Assembly: GCF_013314895.1 (NCBI RefSeq) | Contig: NZ_JABTYE010000022.1 | Span: 29,268 to 93,267 of the forward strand | Direction: 5' to 3' | Length of the DNA: 64,000 nucleotides | Source: Cupriavidus gilardii | GTDB lineage: Bacteria > Pseudomonadota > Gammaproteobacteria > Burkholderiales > Burkholderiaceae | Part shown: one piece after another, positions 1 through 13,888 of the stretch | Layout: every line of letters starts with the position of its first letter | Position numbering within the stretch: position 1 is the first letter of the stretch | Position numbers and translations under genes: made by a program | The notes under the pieces: model-generated | Databases searched by the model: none | The model's input: the letters and a program-made list of their open reading frames with translations, nothing else | Told to the model about the DNA's origin: nothing

Positions 1-1018
1 CCTTGACCTGGGCGTCCTCGAACACATCGTCCAGCGTATTGATCGGGCCGCACGGCACGCCGGCCGCTTCCAGATCGGCGATCCACTGCGCGCGCGTGCG
101 CGGCTTGACCATCTCGGCCAGGATGGGCACCAGCGTGTCGCGGTTCGCCACGCGCTGCGGATTGGTGGCAAAGCGCGGATCTGCCGACAGTTCGGGCCGG
201 CCGCCGGCCTCGACGAACTTGCGGAACTGCCCGTCGTTGCCGACCGCGACGATGATCCAGCCGTCGGCCGCCTGGAAGGTCTGATACGGGACAATGTTCG
301 GATGGGCGTTGCCCCAGCGCTTCGGCGCGACGCCGCTGGCCAGGTAATTCGTGTTCATGTTGGCCAGCATGGCGACCTGCACGTCGAGCAGCGCCATGTC
401 GATGTACTGGCCCTCGCCGGTGCGGTCGCGGTGCGCCAGCGCGGCCAGCACCGCGATGGTGGCGTACTGGCCGGTCATCAGGTCGGAGATCGCCACGCCG
501 GCCTTCTGCGGCCCGCCGCCCGGCAGGTCGTCGCGCTCGCCGGTCAGGCTCATGAAGCCGCCCATGCCCTGGATGATGAAGTCATAGCCCGGGCGCGCGG
601 CGTAGGGGCCGGTCTGGCCGAAGCCGGTCACCGAGCAGTAGATCAGGTCGGGTTTGACCGCCTTCAGCGATTCGTAGTCGAGCCCGTACTTCTTCAGCTG
701 GCCGACCTTGTAGTTCTCCAGCACCACGTCGCTCTGCGCGGCCAGTTCGCGCACCAGCTGCTGGCCCTCGGGCGTGCTGATATCGCAGGTCACCGAGCGC
801 TTGTTGCGGTTGGCGGCGAGGTAATAGGCCGCCTCGGCGGTGTCGCGGCCCGACTCGTCCTGCAGCCAGGGCGGGCCCCAGGTCCGGGTGTCGTCGCCCG
901 CGCCGGGCCGTTCGATCTTGATCACGTCGGCGCCGAAGTCGGCGAGGTTCTGGGCGCACCAGGGCCCGGCGAGGACGCGGGTCAGGTCGAGAACGCGGAG
1001 GTGGCTTAAAGCTCCCAT
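1..1018 (-). CDS. CaiB/BaiF-family CoA-transferase (3' end cut by window edge)
   Basis: Class III CoA-transferase, which moves coenzyme A between carboxylic acids in the cytoplasm; the substrate cannot be told from sequence. The frame is read down from an ATG at 1018 and stays open to position 1. The N-terminus shows the family pattern [20 protein letters not shown] (about residues 10-29), followed by GADVIKIE. Further in come [15 protein letters not shown] and the [11 protein letters not shown] segment. The AISDLMTG stretch places an Asp near residue 179, where the family has its catalytic aspartate. About 339 residues are visible of a usual 390-410, so roughly the last 50-70 residues lie outside the window. 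It is transcribed away from alaS. Family assignment is firm, substrate unknown. Confidence 0.9.
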   Translation of the reverse strand, partial: MGALSHLRVLDLTRVLAGPWCAQNLADFGADVIKIERPGAGDDTRTWGPPWLQDESGRDTAEAAYYLAANRNKRSVTCDISTPEGQQLVRELAAQSDVVLENYKVGQLKKYGLDYESLKAVKPDLIYCSVTGFGQTGPYAARPGYDFIIQGMGGFMSLTGERDDLPGGGPQKAGVAISDLMTGQYATIAVLAALAHRDRTGEGQYIDMALLDVQVAMLANMNTNYLASGVAPKRWGNAHPNIVPYQTFQAADGWIIVAVGNDGQFRKFVEAGGRPELSADPRFATNPQRVANRDTLVPILAEMVKPRTRAQWIADLEAAGVPCGPINTLDDVFEDAQVK

Positions 1019-1297
1019 GGGAATATCAGGCGAATTGGTGAGGCGACTGCGTGGGACGACTGGACGGCCAATCGGGCAATCCGGAATCGACAATCGGGCC
1101 GGTCGGCGCGGCGGCCGGCGGAACCAGCTGGCGGACCAGCCGGCACAGGCCGTACAGGCGGGTGGGCCGGCCCGGCCAGGACAGCCAGCACTGTACCACC
1201 GGCGGGCCGCCGGGCGCACATCGGCGGGCTTCGGCAATGCTGTCGCATCGATGCCGCGCGAGCCCGCCTGCGCCCGCCCGCTACCGCCGGTCCGGCC

Positions 1298-1326
1298 TGC
1301 CGTTGCGGCGGCGTTCCCCGTATAAT
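1298..1326 (+). promoter_or_regulatory. Putative promoter upstream of alaS
   Basis: A perfect TATAAT hexamer lies at 1321-1326, about 68 bp before the chosen alaS start. At 17-bp spacing the -35 position reads TGCCGT, a poor match, so only the -10 is persuasive. The 375 bp between the divergent CoA-transferase and alaS contains no other recognisable element. Confidence 0.45.
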
Positions 1327-1393
1327 CAACGGTTTGCAAATCCAATCCGACTGCGCCCTGCGATGTCCATGCGGGGACGCCTTGCCCCCAAAC

Positions 1394-4018
1394 ATGAAAG
1401 TCTCCGACATCCGCAGCAAGTTCCTGCAGTTCTTCGAATCGAAGGGCCACACCGTGGTCCGCTCGTCGAGCCTCGTGCCGGCCAACGATCCGACGCTGTT
1501 GTTCACCAACTCCGGCATGGTGCAGTTCAAGGACGTCTTCCTCGGCACCGACAAGCGGCCCTACACGCGCGCGACCTCGTCGCAGCGTTCGGTGCGTGCC
1601 GGCGGCAAGCACAACGACCTGGAAAACGTCGGCTATACCGCGCGCCACCATACCTTCTTCGAGATGCTGGGCAACTTCTCGTTCGGCGACTACTTCAAGC
1701 GCGAGGCGATCCAGTACGCGTGGGAGCTGCTGACCAAGGTCTACAACCTGCCGGCCGAGAAGCTGTGGGTCACGGTCTATGCCGAGGACGACGAGGCCTA
1801 TGACATCTGGGCCAGGGAAGTCGGCGTGCCGGTCGAGCGCATCGTGCGGATCGGCGACAACAAGGGCGCCCGCTATGCGTCCGACAACTTCTGGCAGATG
1901 GCCGACACCGGCCCCTGCGGCCCGTGCTCGGAAATCTTCTACGACCACGGCCCGGACGTCTGGGGCGGCCCGCCCGGATCGCCGGAAGAGGATGGCGATC
2001 GCTATATCGAGATCTGGAACCTGGTGTTCATGCAGTTCAACCGGGACGAGCAGGGCAACATGACGCCGCTGCCCAAGCCCTGCGTCGATACCGGCATGGG
2101 CCTGGAGCGTATCGCCGCGGTGCTGCAGCACGTGCACAGCAACTACGAGATCGACCTGTTCCAGGCGCTGATCCGCGCCGCCGCGCGCGAGACCGGCATC
2201 GACGATCTGAACAACAACTCGCTGAAGGTCATCGCCGACCATATCCGCGCCTGCTCCTTCCTGATCGTCGACGGCGTGATCCCCGGCAACGAAGGCCGCG
2301 GCTACGTGCTGCGCCGCATCGTGCGCCGGGCGATCCGCCACGGCTACAAGCTGGGCCGCAAGACGCCGTTCTTCCACAAGCTGGTGGGCGACCTGGTCGC
2401 GCAGATGGGCGAGGCCTATCCGGAACTGGCCGAGGCCGAGCCGCGCGTGGTCGAGGTGCTAAAAGCCGAGGAGGAGCGCTTCTTCGAGACCATCGAGAAC
2501 GGCATGAGCATTCTCGATGCGGCGCTGGCCGACCTGAAGGCCAAGGGCGGCAAGACGCTGGACGGCGAGCTCGCGTTCAAGCTGCACGACACCTATGGCT
2601 TCCCGCTGGACCTGACGCAGGACGTCTGCCGCGAGCAGGAAGTCTCGGTCGACGAGGCCGCGTTCGATGCCGCGATGACCCGCCAGCGCGAGCAGGCCCG
2701 TGCCGCCGGCAAGTTCAAGATGGCCGCCGGCCTTGAGTACAGCGGCGCCAAGACGACCTTCCACGGCTACGAGAAGCTGCTGCTGGATGACGCCAGGGTG
2801 GTCGCGCTGTATGTCGACGGCGCCTCGGTCGATGTGATGCAGCCCGGCCAGACCGGCGTGGTGGTGCTCGACCATACGCCGTTCTACGCCGAGTCGGGCG
2901 GCCAGGCCGGCGACCAGGGCCAACTGAAGGCGGGCGCGGCCGTGTTCGCGGTGGCCGATACCACCAAGGTCCAGGCCGATGTGTTCGGCCATCAGGGCAC
3001 GCTCGGCGGCGCCGCGCTGAAGGTCGGCGATACCGTGACCGCCGAGGTCGACGCCGTGCGCCGCGCGCGCACGATGCGCAACCACTCGGCCACCCACCTG
3101 ATGCACAAGGCGCTGCGCGAAGTGCTGGGCAGCCACGTGCAGCAGAAGGGCTCGCTGGTCGATGCCGACAAGACCCGCTTCGACTTCTCGCACAATGCGC
3201 CGCTGACCGCGGCGCAGATCCGCGAGGTCGAGGAGATCGTCAACGCCGAAATCCTGCGCAACGAGGCCACCGGCGCCGAGCTGATGCCGTTCGACGATGC
3301 CGTCAAGAGCGGCGCGATGGCGCTGTTCGGCGAGAAATACGCCGACGAGGTGCGCGTGCTGTCGATCGGCAGCTCGAAGGAACTGTGCGGCGGCACCCAC
3401 GTGACCCGCACCGGCGATATCGGGCTGTTCAAGATCGTGATGGAAGGCGGCGTCGCGGCCGGCATCCGCCGCGTCGAGGCGATCACCGGCGACAACGCGC
3501 TGCACTATCTGCAGTCGCTCGATGCGCGTCTGAACGAGGCCGCGTCCGCGTTGAAGGCGCAGCCGGGCGAACTGGTGCCGCGCATCGGCCAGATGCAGGA
3601 CCAGGTCCGCGCGCTGGAGAAGGAGCTCGAGCGCCTGAAGAGCAAGCTCGCCGCCTCGCAGGGCGACGAGCTGGCGAGCCAGGCGATCGAGATCAAGGGC
3701 CTGAAGGTGCTGGCGGCCCAGCTCGAAGGCGCCGACGTCAAGACGCTGCGCGAAACGATGGACAAGCTCAAGGACAAGCTCAAGAGCGCCGCCATCGTGC
3801 TGGGCGCGGTGCAGGACGGCAAGGTCAGCCTGATCGCCGGCGTCACCGCCGATGCAACCGGCAAGGTCAAGGCGGGCGAGCTGGTCAACTTCGTCGCCCA
3901 GCAGGTCGGCGGCAAGGGCGGCGGCCGTCCCGACATGGCCCAGGCCGGCGGTACCGAACCGGCGAAGCTGCCGGCGGCGCTGGCGGGCGTGGGCGACTGG
4001 GTGGCGGCGAAGGTTTGA
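1394..4018 (+). CDS. alaS: Alanyl-tRNA synthetase
   Basis: Charges tRNA-Ala with alanine in the cytoplasm and edits mischarged Ser/Gly. The 874 residues match the usual bacterial length of about 875. In order: the class II catalytic domain ([31 protein letters not shown]-rich motif 2, and [12 protein letters not shown] near residue 235), the tRNA-recognition region, then the editing domain with the zinc ligands HSATHLMH and CGGTHV. Last comes the C-terminal C-Ala domain with a coiled coil and a glycine-rich [15 protein letters not shown] end. The frame is open further upstream from a TTG at 1334, but homology begins at [10 protein letters not shown], so the ATG at 1394 is chosen. It ends in a palindrome-rich convergent gap shared with the next gene. 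Confidence 0.98.
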   Translation: MKVSDIRSKFLQFFESKGHTVVRSSSLVPANDPTLLFTNSGMVQFKDVFLGTDKRPYTRATSSQRSVRAGGKHNDLENVGYTARHHTFFEMLGNFSFGDYFKREAIQYAWELLTKVYNLPAEKLWVTVYAEDDEAYDIWAREVGVPVERIVRIGDNKGARYASDNFWQMADTGPCGPCSEIFYDHGPDVWGGPPGSPEEDGDRYIEIWNLVFMQFNRDEQGNMTPLPKPCVDTGMGLERIAAVLQHVHSNYEIDLFQALIRAAARETGIDDLNNNSLKVIADHIRACSFLIVDGVIPGNEGRGYVLRRIVRRAIRHGYKLGRKTPFFHKLVGDLVAQMGEAYPELAEAEPRVVEVLKAEEERFFETIENGMSILDAALADLKAKGGKTLDGELAFKLHDTYGFPLDLTQDVCREQEVSVDEAAFDAAMTRQREQARAAGKFKMAAGLEYSGAKTTFHGYEKLLLDDARVVALYVDGASVDVMQPGQTGVVVLDHTPFYAESGGQAGDQGQLKAGAAVFAVADTTKVQADVFGHQGTLGGAALKVGDTVTAEVDAVRRARTMRNHSATHLMHKALREVLGSHVQQKGSLVDADKTRFDFSHNAPLTAAQIREVEEIVNAEILRNEATGAELMPFDDAVKSGAMALFGEKYADEVRVLSIGSSKELCGGTHVTRTGDIGLFKIVMEGGVAAGIRRVEAITGDNALHYLQSLDARLNEAASALKAQPGELVPRIGQMQDQVRALEKELERLKSKLAASQGDELASQAIEIKGLKVLAAQLEGADVKTLRETMDKLKDKLKSAAIVLGAVQDGKVSLIAGVTADATGKVKAGELVNFVAQQVGGKGGGRPDMAQAGGTEPAKLPAALAGVGDWVAAKV

Positions 4019-4052
4019 GGTAGCGCGATCCTTCGGGTACCTCAGGCTTGCC

Positions 4053-4179
4053 CCCCTCTCCCACGCGTGGGAGAGGGGCTGGGGGAGAGGGCAAAGGGCG
4101 TATGTAGGCGCTGACAGCGTTGGCATAACCACCGTCGTTTCCCTCTCCCCCGACCCCTCTCCCGCAAGCGGGAGAGGGG
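4053..4179. repeat. Inverted pair of REP-like palindromes (BIME-like)
   Basis: Two near-identical palindromes with core CCCCTCTCCC ... GGGAGAGGGG lie at 4053-4078 and 4154-4179. The first is followed by GCTGGGGGAGAGGGC. The second is preceded by the inverse, CCCTCTCCCCCGA. The two units therefore face each other across about 60 bp. They sit between the convergent ends of alaS and the acyltransferase-like gene and could fold into hairpins or stop transcription from both sides. The same core recurs near 8.2 kb and 45.5 kb. Confidence 0.8.
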
Positions 4180-4186
4180 AGTACAT

Positions 4187-5443
4187 CTACCCCGTACCGT
4201 CCCCCGCCGTCCTCGCATACGGCGTCCTGTCGTTCAATTCATCCAGGTACGCATCGATCCCCGCGCGCTCGCGCGCCAGGAAGCGCTCGACCGCATCGGC
4301 GAAGGCCGGGTGCGCGAGCCAGTGGGCGGAGCGGGTAGCCACCGGCAGGAAGCCGCGCGCCATCTTGTGTTCGCCCTGCGCGCCGCCCTCGAACGTGCGG
4401 ATGCCGTGCTCGATGCAGAAGGCCAGCGGCTGGTAGTAGGCGGTCTCGAAATGCAGGCAGGGATGGTGTTCGAGCGCGCCCCAATAGCGGCCGTACAGCG
4501 TGCTGACGTCGGCATCGTCGTCGAAGACCAGCAGCGATGCGGCGATATCGCGTCCCTCGCGCTGCGCGATCACCAGCAGCAGATGCTCCGGCATCGCCGC
4601 GCCGATGCGCTCGAAGAAGTCCAGGTTCAGATAGGGCGTCGAACGGTGTTCGCGATACGTCTGCCGATAGCAGCGATGGAACAGCCGCCAGTCGTCGGGG
4701 CCGATCTGCATGCCGCGCAGATGGCGGAACGTGATGCCGGCCTCGGCGACGCGGCGGCGCTCGGCGCGGATGTTCTTGCGCTTTTTCTGCGACAGCGTGG
4801 CGAGAAACGCCTCGAAGTCCGGATAGCCGGGATTGGTCCAGTGGAACTGCACGCCATGGCGCATCAACATGCCGGCCTGCTCCATCAGCGCGGCCTCGGC
4901 GTCGTCGGGGAACAGCACATGCAATGAGGACAGCTGGCTCTGCTCGGCCAGCGTCAGCGCGACCTGCAGCAACAGCTCGCGCGCCAGCGCGTTCTCGGCC
5001 AGCAGGCGCGTGCCCTGCACCGGCGTGAACGGAATCGCCGCCAGCCACTTCGGGTAGTACTCCAGGCCGTTCTGCGCATAGGCGTCGGCCCAGGCCCAGT
5101 CGAACACGTACTCGCCGTAGGAGTGCGCCTTCGCATAGAGCGGCATCGCCGCGGCCAGGCGCTCGCCGTCGGCGGCGTCCTTCCACAAGGTCAGATAGCG
5201 CGGACTCCAGCCGGTGTCGTCGCTGGCGCTGCCGCTGGCATGCAGCGCATGCAGGAAGGCATGGCGCAGAAACGGCGTGCGGCCGGGCTGCTGCGCCAGC
5301 AGGCCATCCCATTCGGCCGGCGCGATGTCGGCCAGGTTCTCGACAATACGCGTGCGATAATTCTCCGGTCGCTCCGTCTGGATGGCGGCGCTGCCGGAGT
5401 CGGATGGCACTGAGCGGGTTGGCATTGGCTTGAGTGCTTTCAC
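4187..5443 (-). CDS. FemAB/GNAT-like acyltransferase family protein (DUF482 type)
   Basis: A 418-residue protein resembling the peptidogalycan-biosynthesis/FemAB-like family (PF04339, former DUF482) of the GNAT superfamily. Recognisable stretches are the tryptophan- and tyrosine-rich [20 protein letters not shown] region, the basic [15 protein letters not shown] segment near the middle, and the C-terminal [15 protein letters not shown] motif, which is highly conserved in the family. No signal peptide or membrane segment is evident, so it is probably cytoplasmic. The true substrate is unknown; an aminoacyl or acyl transfer is inferred from fold only. The first 30 or so residues are unlike the family core, so the start could lie somewhat downstream. 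Confidence 0.85.
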   Translation of the reverse strand: MKALKPMPTRSVPSDSGSAAIQTERPENYRTRIVENLADIAPAEWDGLLAQQPGRTPFLRHAFLHALHASGSASDDTGWSPRYLTLWKDAADGERLAAAMPLYAKAHSYGEYVFDWAWADAYAQNGLEYYPKWLAAIPFTPVQGTRLLAENALARELLLQVALTLAEQSQLSSLHVLFPDDAEAALMEQAGMLMRHGVQFHWTNPGYPDFEAFLATLSQKKRKNIRAERRRVAEAGITFRHLRGMQIGPDDWRLFHRCYRQTYREHRSTPYLNLDFFERIGAAMPEHLLLVIAQREGRDIAASLLVFDDDADVSTLYGRYWGALEHHPCLHFETAYYQPLAFCIEHGIRTFEGGAQGEHKMARGFLPVATRSAHWLAHPAFADAVERFLARERAGIDAYLDELNDRTPYARTAGDGTG

Positions 5444-5603
5444 GGTGTGCCTTGCCGAGGGATGGAGCCCGCGGCGAAATGCGGTGAAATTCGGTGGAGA
5501 AATTCGGTGGATTCAGCGGACAACGACGCCGCATTATCGCCTGCCGCCGCGCATCGCACAGGCCGGGCCCGAACCGGCCCTGCGCACAACAAGGGTGTTC
5601 GAG

Positions 5604-7739
<2,136 letters not shown>

Positions 7740-7781
7740 TCCCCGGCCCGCTTTGGCGCGCCATCGCGCCGCGCGGGCTAG

Positions 7782-8159
<378 letters not shown>

Positions 8160-8172
8160 GGCCGTCCGATTG

Positions 8173-8196
8173 CCTCTCTCCCGCTCGGGAGAGGGG
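8173..8196. repeat. Single REP-like palindrome
   Basis: CCTCTCTCCC followed by GC and then TCGGGAGAGGGG. This is a third copy of the CCCTCTCCC/GGGAGAGGG palindrome family, here single rather than paired. It lies 13 bp after the glnB stop and just before the convergent stop of the Smr gene, where it could act as a bidirectional terminator. Confidence 0.7.
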
Positions 8197-8208
8197 CATC
8201 ACCGGCCG

Positions 8209-8907
8209 TCACGCATACGGCTGACGCAGCAACACCATCAAGGCCCCCGAGCCGCCCTCGGCGCCACGCGCCTCCACGAAGGCCAGCACTTCCTCCTTCT
8301 GTACCAGCCAGCTGCGCACCTTGCCCTTGAGGACCGGCTGCTTGTCCGGCGAGCCGTTGCCCTTGCCGTGAATCACCCGCACGCAGCGCACGCCGCGCCG
8401 CACGCAGCGGCGCAGGAATTCGGCCAGCGCTTCGCGCGCCTCGTCGCGGCGCAAGCCGTGCAGGTCGATCCGGTCCTGCGGCACCCATTCGCCGCGCCGC
8501 AGCCTGCGGATCACGTCGTTGCCGATGCCGGGGCGGCGGAACGACAGCGTGTCGTCGGTCTCCAGCAGGTTTTCCACGTCGAAGTGATCGGACAGCGAGG
8601 CCGCGAGGACCGCCTGGTCGTCGAGCTGGCTTTGCACCGGCACCGGTTCGGGGCGCCGGGCCGGCGGCATCACGCGATTGCGATCCCGCAATGTCTGGAC
8701 ATTGCCGACACTGTTGCGAAACACATTGGCCTCCAGGGCCGCCTGGCGCGCCGCTTCCTCTGCGGCCAGGCGCTCGGCCTCCCGACGCTCGGCATCGGCC
8801 TTCATCTGATCGCGCAGGCGCGCCAGATCGTCGAGGCCAAGGCGGGTACGGGCGGGAGTCGGGGAGGAACCGGCAGGGCGGCCGGATTTGCTGGCACCGT
8901 GCTTCAT
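8209..8907 (-). CDS. Smr/MutS2-type endonuclease domain protein
   Basis: A 232-residue protein ending in an Smr domain, a nicking-nuclease or nucleic-acid-binding fold also found at the C-terminus of MutS2. The domain covers about residues 140-232 and shows the hallmarks RIDLHGLRRDEAREAL and VRVIHGKGNGSPDKQPVLKG. The N-terminal half is charged and probably forms a short helix (residues 25-60, rich in Arg/Glu/Ala). The architecture matches small stand-alone Smr proteins of beta-proteobacteria whose in vivo role is not settled. The ATG at 8907 is the first start after the upstream intergenic region; longer readings run into trxB in the wrong frame. Confidence 0.9.
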   Translation of the reverse strand: MKHGASKSGRPAGSSPTPARTRLGLDDLARLRDQMKADAERREAERLAAEEAARQAALEANVFRNSVGNVQTLRDRNRVMPPARRPEPVPVQSQLDDQAVLAASLSDHFDVENLLETDDTLSFRRPGIGNDVIRRLRRGEWVPQDRIDLHGLRRDEAREALAEFLRRCVRRGVRCVRVIHGKGNGSPDKQPVLKGKVRSWLVQKEEVLAFVEARGAEGGSGALMVLLRQPYA

Positions 8908-9014
8908 GATGGGAAAGCAGAACCGCCGCGTGGCGGCGGGCAAGACCGTGAAACCGGCAAGGTAACACGATCCGGCACCGAAGGTGGCTCGCCTGGCGGC
9001 GAGCCGGAAAGACC

Positions 9015-10019
<1,005 letters not shown>

Positions 10020-10145
10020 TTATAAGTGGACCGGCGTTGGCGCATTGTTGCAAATTCCAATGGCGGCGATAGCCTGCGGCGGGGGTAAAATGCGGCCACC
10101 GCAATTCCTCCCGGCGCCGCGGCGCGCCGCGATCTTCAACGACGC

Positions 10146-12467
10146 ATGGCCAGAACCACCACGACCACCCGCACCGATCCTTCCGTCCTGCCTTCCCGCA
10201 TCGGCAAGCTGTTGGGAGAAGTGCGCTGGTTCCTGCTGCTGGCCGCGACGCTGGCATTCCTGTGCATCCTGGCGAGCTACAGCAAGGCCGACCCCGGCTG
10301 GTCGCACGCGAACCAGGTGGCGCAGATCCACAACCTGGGCGGCCGTGTCGGCGCGTGGATCGCCGACGTGCTGTTCTTCGTCTTCGGCTTTTCCGCCTAC
10401 TGGCTGGGCGTGCTGCTGGTGCGCCGCTGCTGGCGCGGCTGGCGCGTGCTGACCGCCGAATTCCCCGATCAGGCCGCAGAGGCGCGCCAAGGCGTGGTGA
10501 TCAGCTGGATCGGCTTCGGCCTGACGCTGGCCGCGAGCATGGGGCTCGAAGCGGTCCGCATGTATCCGCTGCGCGAGGCGCTGCCGCGCGCGCCCGGCGG
10601 CGTGCTGGGCGATCTGCTCGGCGGCTGGCTGCAGACCGCGTTGGGCTTCACCGGCGCCACGCTGTTGCTGCTGCTGATGCTGGCGATCGGCCTGTCGCTG
10701 TTCTTCCATTTCTCGTGGCTGTCGGTCTGCGAGAAGGTCGGCGGCTTCGTCGAGACCGCCTTCCTCGGCTTCAAGGCGCGCCGCGAGAGCAAGCAGGACC
10801 GCATCATCGGCGAGGCCGCCAAGGTCGAGCGCACCGAGACCGTCGAGGTCCAGCGCGTGCGCATCGAGGAGGCGGCGCCGGTGCAGATCGTGCGGCCCCA
10901 GGCGGTGCCCAAGCACGAGCGGGTCGAGCGCGAGAAGCAGCAGCCGCTGTTCGCGGATCTGCAGGATGCCGATCTGCCGCCACTGTCGCTGCTCGATCCG
11001 GTGCCGGCCTCGCAGGAGACCGTCAGCGCCGAGACGCTGGAATTCACCTCGCGCCTGATTGAGAAGAAGCTCAAGGATTTCGGCGTCGAGGTCAAGGTCG
11101 TGGCTGCCTATCCGGGCCCGGTGATCACCCGCTACGAAATCGAGCCGGCCACCGGCGTCAAGGGCAGCCAGATCGTCAATCTGGCGAAGGACCTGGCGCG
11201 CTCGCTGTCGCTGGTGTCGATTCGCGTGGTCGAGACCATCCCGGGCAAGAACTACATGGGCCTGGAGCTGCCGAATCCGAAGCGTCAGGCGGTGCGCCTG
11301 GGCGAGATCCTCGGCTCGCAGGTCTACAACGAGAGTGCCTCGCAGCTGACGCTGGCCCTCGGCAAGGACATCGCGGGCAAGCCGGTGGTCGCCGATCTGG
11401 CGCGCATGCCGCACTGCCTGGTTGCCGGTACCACGGGCTCGGGCAAGTCGGTCGGCATCAATGCGATGATCCTGTCGCTGCTGTACAAGGCCAAGGCCGA
11501 CAGCGTGCGGCTGATCCTGATCGATCCGAAGATGCTGGAAATGAGCATCTACGAGGGCATCCCCCATCTGCTGTGCCCGGTCGTCACCGACATGCGCCAG
11601 GCCGGCAATGCGCTGAACTGGGCGGTCGGCGAAATGGAACGCCGCTACAAGCTGATGAGCAAGATGGGCGTGCGCAATCTGGCCGGCTACAACAAGAAGA
11701 TCGACGAGGCCGCGGCGCGCGAGGAAAAGATTCCCAATCCGTTCAGCCTGACGCCCGATGCGCCGGAGCCGCTCGACAAGCTGCCGATGATCGTGATCGT
11801 CATCGACGAGCTCGCCGACCTGATGATGGTGGTCGGCAAGAAGGTCGAGGAGCTGATCGCGCGGATCGCGCAGAAGGCGCGTGCGGCCGGCATTCACCTG
11901 ATCCTGGCGACGCAGCGGCCCTCGGTCGATGTGATCACCGGCCTGATCAAGGCCAACGTGCCGACGCGGATCTCGTTCCAGGTCAGCAGCAAGATCGACT
12001 CGCGCACGATCCTGGACCAGCAGGGCGCCGAGGCGCTGCTCGGCATGGGCGACATGCTGTATCTCGCCCCCGGCACCGGCCTGCCGGTGCGCGTGCACGG
12101 CGCCTTCGTCTCGGACGACGAAGTCCACCGCGTGGTCGACCGGCTGAAGGAAGCCGGCGAGCCGAACTATATCGAGGGGATTCTCGAGGGCGGTCTGGTC
12201 GACGGCGAGATCGGTGTCGATGGGCTCGGCGGCGGTGCCGGCATCGGCGGTGGCGGCGAGGCCGACCCGCTGTACGATCAGGCGGTCGAGGTGGTGCTGA
12301 AGAATCGCCGCGCGTCGATCTCGCTGGTGCAGCGCCATCTGCGCATCGGCTACAACCGCGCCGCGCGCCTGCTCGAGGATATGGAGAAGGCGGGGCTGGT
12401 GTCGGCGATGTCGGGCAACGGCAACCGCGACATCCTGGCGCCGGCCGGTGGCGCGCGGGAAGAATAG
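10146..12467 (+). CDS. ftsK: DNA translocase FtsK/SpoIIIE family
   Basis: Septum-anchored ATPase motor that pumps chromosome ends apart and activates XerCD at dif. The 773-residue form has about four N-terminal membrane segments (residues 25-205), then a short charged linker rather than the long Pro/Gln linker of E. coli FtsK. The RecA-like motor follows, with Walker [14 protein letters not shown] near residue 427 and Walker [15 protein letters not shown]. The C-terminal winged-helix gamma domain, which reads KOPS sites, includes [26 protein letters not shown] at 10086-10091 may serve as the -10. It lies between trxB (divergent) and lolA, a common Burkholderiales order. Confidence 0.97.
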   Translation: MARTTTTTRTDPSVLPSRIGKLLGEVRWFLLLAATLAFLCILASYSKADPGWSHANQVAQIHNLGGRVGAWIADVLFFVFGFSAYWLGVLLVRRCWRGWRVLTAEFPDQAAEARQGVVISWIGFGLTLAASMGLEAVRMYPLREALPRAPGGVLGDLLGGWLQTALGFTGATLLLLLMLAIGLSLFFHFSWLSVCEKVGGFVETAFLGFKARRESKQDRIIGEAAKVERTETVEVQRVRIEEAAPVQIVRPQAVPKHERVEREKQQPLFADLQDADLPPLSLLDPVPASQETVSAETLEFTSRLIEKKLKDFGVEVKVVAAYPGPVITRYEIEPATGVKGSQIVNLAKDLARSLSLVSIRVVETIPGKNYMGLELPNPKRQAVRLGEILGSQVYNESASQLTLALGKDIAGKPVVADLARMPHCLVAGTTGSGKSVGINAMILSLLYKAKADSVRLILIDPKMLEMSIYEGIPHLLCPVVTDMRQAGNALNWAVGEMERRYKLMSKMGVRNLAGYNKKIDEAAAREEKIPNPFSLTPDAPEPLDKLPMIVIVIDELADLMMVVGKKVEELIARIAQKARAAGIHLILATQRPSVDVITGLIKANVPTRISFQVSSKIDSRTILDQQGAEALLGMGDMLYLAPGTGLPVRVHGAFVSDDEVHRVVDRLKEAGEPNYIEGILEGGLVDGEIGVDGLGGGAGIGGGGEADPLYDQAVEVVLKNRRASISLVQRHLRIGYNRAARLLEDMEKAGLVSAMSGNGNRDILAPAGGAREE

Positions 12468-12628
12468 CGCCTGAGCAATGGCGTCTCTGGAATGGTGCGT
12501 GCGGCAGCGCGCGCCGGCCGGCCGGTAATATGCCGTTACGCGTGTCACGCTTGCTGACGCATGCGGGCGGAATCCCGCACCGGTCCTCGGCTCTAATCGA
12601 ACAGTTACCCAACACAAGGATCGATTGC

Positions 12629-13285
12629 ATGCCTCATCGCGTAATGGCGTCCACCCTTGCCGCCGTCGGCGCCGCCGCCACCCTGGCATGGGCCGCGCTG
12701 GCCCCGGCCACCGCGCAAGCGGCCGCCACCGATCAGCTGAAGACCTTCGTCACCACCGTCAAGAGCGCGCGCGGCGAGTTCACCCAACGTCAGGTCAAGG
12801 GCGCGGGCGAAGCGATGCGCGTCACCGGCACCTCCAGCGGCACCTTCGTGTTTTCGCGTCCCGGCAAGTTCGCCTGGCGCTATACCAAGCCCTATGAGCA
12901 GTTGCTGCAGGCCGACGGCCAGACGCTCTACATCTACGACAAGGATCTGAACCAGGTCACCGAGCGCAAGCTCGATGCCGCGCTGGGCTCGAGCCCGGCG
13001 GCGATCCTGTTCGGCAGCAACGATCTGGAGAAGAGCTTCGTCATCAAGGACGGCCCGACCCGCGACGGCATCGAATGGCTGGAGATGACGCCCAAGGCCA
13101 AGGACACCCAGTTCGAACGGATCGGCATCGGCTTCAAGGGCGGCAATCTGGAAGCGATGGAGCTGCGCGACGCCTTCGGCAATACCACGCTGCTGACCTT
13201 TTCGGCGATGCAAAAGAACCCGTCGCTGCCCGCCGACACCTTTCGCTTCAGCGTCCCCAAGGGCGCTGACGTGATCCGCCAATGA
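12629..13285 (+). CDS. lolA: Outer-membrane lipoprotein carrier protein LolA
   Basis: Periplasmic chaperone that carries lipoproteins from LolCDE to LolB. The 218 residues begin with a signal peptide (hydrophobic [22 protein letters not shown], cleavage near ATAQA-AA). The mature part shows the family pattern: [45 protein letters not shown] and a C-terminal [13 protein letters not shown] end ([17 protein letters not shown]). The reading frame is open far upstream inside ftsK, but only the ATG at 12629 gives a signal peptide. Its stop overlaps the next start by 4 bp (ATGA), indicating translational coupling. Confidence 0.95.
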   Translation: MPHRVMASTLAAVGAAATLAWAALAPATAQAAATDQLKTFVTTVKSARGEFTQRQVKGAGEAMRVTGTSSGTFVFSRPGKFAWRYTKPYEQLLQADGQTLYIYDKDLNQVTERKLDAALGSSPAAILFGSNDLEKSFVIKDGPTRDGIEWLEMTPKAKDTQFERIGIGFKGGNLEAMELRDAFGNTTLLTFSAMQKNPSLPADTFRFSVPKGADVIRQ

Positions 13286-13689
13286 GGCCCGCCACTGTGC
13301 GAGGCGCGGCGCTGGCCACCGCGCTGACTGCGCTGCTGGCCACGGGCGCCTGCACTGGCGTCAAGACGGCGGCGGCGAACCGGCAGTTCGACATCGATGC
13401 CTTTCTGCGCGCCCCCGACACCACGCTGGCGGAGGTGCTGACCCACCCGGATTTCCTTGCCGCCACTGCAGCCTCGGCCCGCGACTGCGCGACCATGCTG
13501 CAGTCCGAGCGCAGCGGCGTGCTGGAGGAGCTGCCCGGCGCCGCGCGCGGCGACGCCTGGCTGCTGCGGCCGACCGGCCAGCCCGGCCGGGTCTGGCTGG
13601 TGACGCAGAAGCGCGGCGGCGAACGCGGTTGCCACGGCCCGCTGCCCGCCGATGCGATGGGCGAGCTGGTGTCGCGCGCCAGCGGCTGA
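13282..13689 (+). CDS. Small exported protein of unknown function coupled to lolA
   Basis: A 135-residue protein I do not recognise. It begins with a hydrophobic export signal ([15 protein letters not shown]), and the Cys near residue 24 could be a lipidation site. The preceding residues TGA-C are a weak lipobox, so a plain signal peptide is equally possible. The mature region has two further Cys (SARDCATML and GERGCHGPL), possibly a disulfide, and no known domain. Its ATG overlaps the lolA stop in ATGA, so the two are probably co-translated. That hints at a role in envelope or lipoprotein biology, but this is context only. Confidence 0.7.
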   Translation: MRPATVRGAALATALTALLATGACTGVKTAAANRQFDIDAFLRAPDTTLAEVLTHPDFLAATAASARDCATMLQSERSGVLEELPGAARGDAWLLRPTGQPGRVWLVTQKRGGERGCHGPLPADAMGELVSRASG

Positions 13690-13702
13690 GGACGCCGCCG
13701 GT

Positions 13703-13746
13703 CTTCGCTGCAATTTCGCAGCAACTTCGCGGCAACTTCGCCGCGA
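13703..13746. repeat. Four 11-bp tandem repeats
   Basis: Four imperfect 11-bp units of the form CTTCGCNGCAA run head to tail just after the stop of the small exported protein and before the Fur-like site. No function is evident. Confidence 0.6.
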
Positions 13747-13810
13747 CATCGGCAGGCGACTCCACCGCCCTGTGGCGACGGTTCCACGCGGGGAAACCGA
13801 CATTGACGCC

Positions 13811-13829
13811 GAAAACGGGAATCATTATT
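13811..13829. promoter_or_regulatory. Fur-box-like sequence upstream of the iron-binding protein gene
   Basis: The 19 bp reading GAAAACGGGAATCATTATT match 14 of 19 positions of the classical Fur consensus GATAATGATAATCATTATC. The right half (AATCATTAT) is perfect. It lies 60 bp upstream of a ferric-iron ABC binding-protein gene, which fits repression under iron sufficiency. Assignment rests on a hand comparison with the consensus. Confidence 0.6.
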
Positions 13830-13888
13830 GTTTGCGCTCGCCCGCTGGCATCTGGCCAGCGGCGCAACCGCAAAGCCCGGAGGAGTCC

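Noticed and set aside
302..1009. 235-residue plus-strand open frame
   Set aside because: Antisense shadow of the CoA-transferase; repetitive Ala/Val/Arg composition and no domain.
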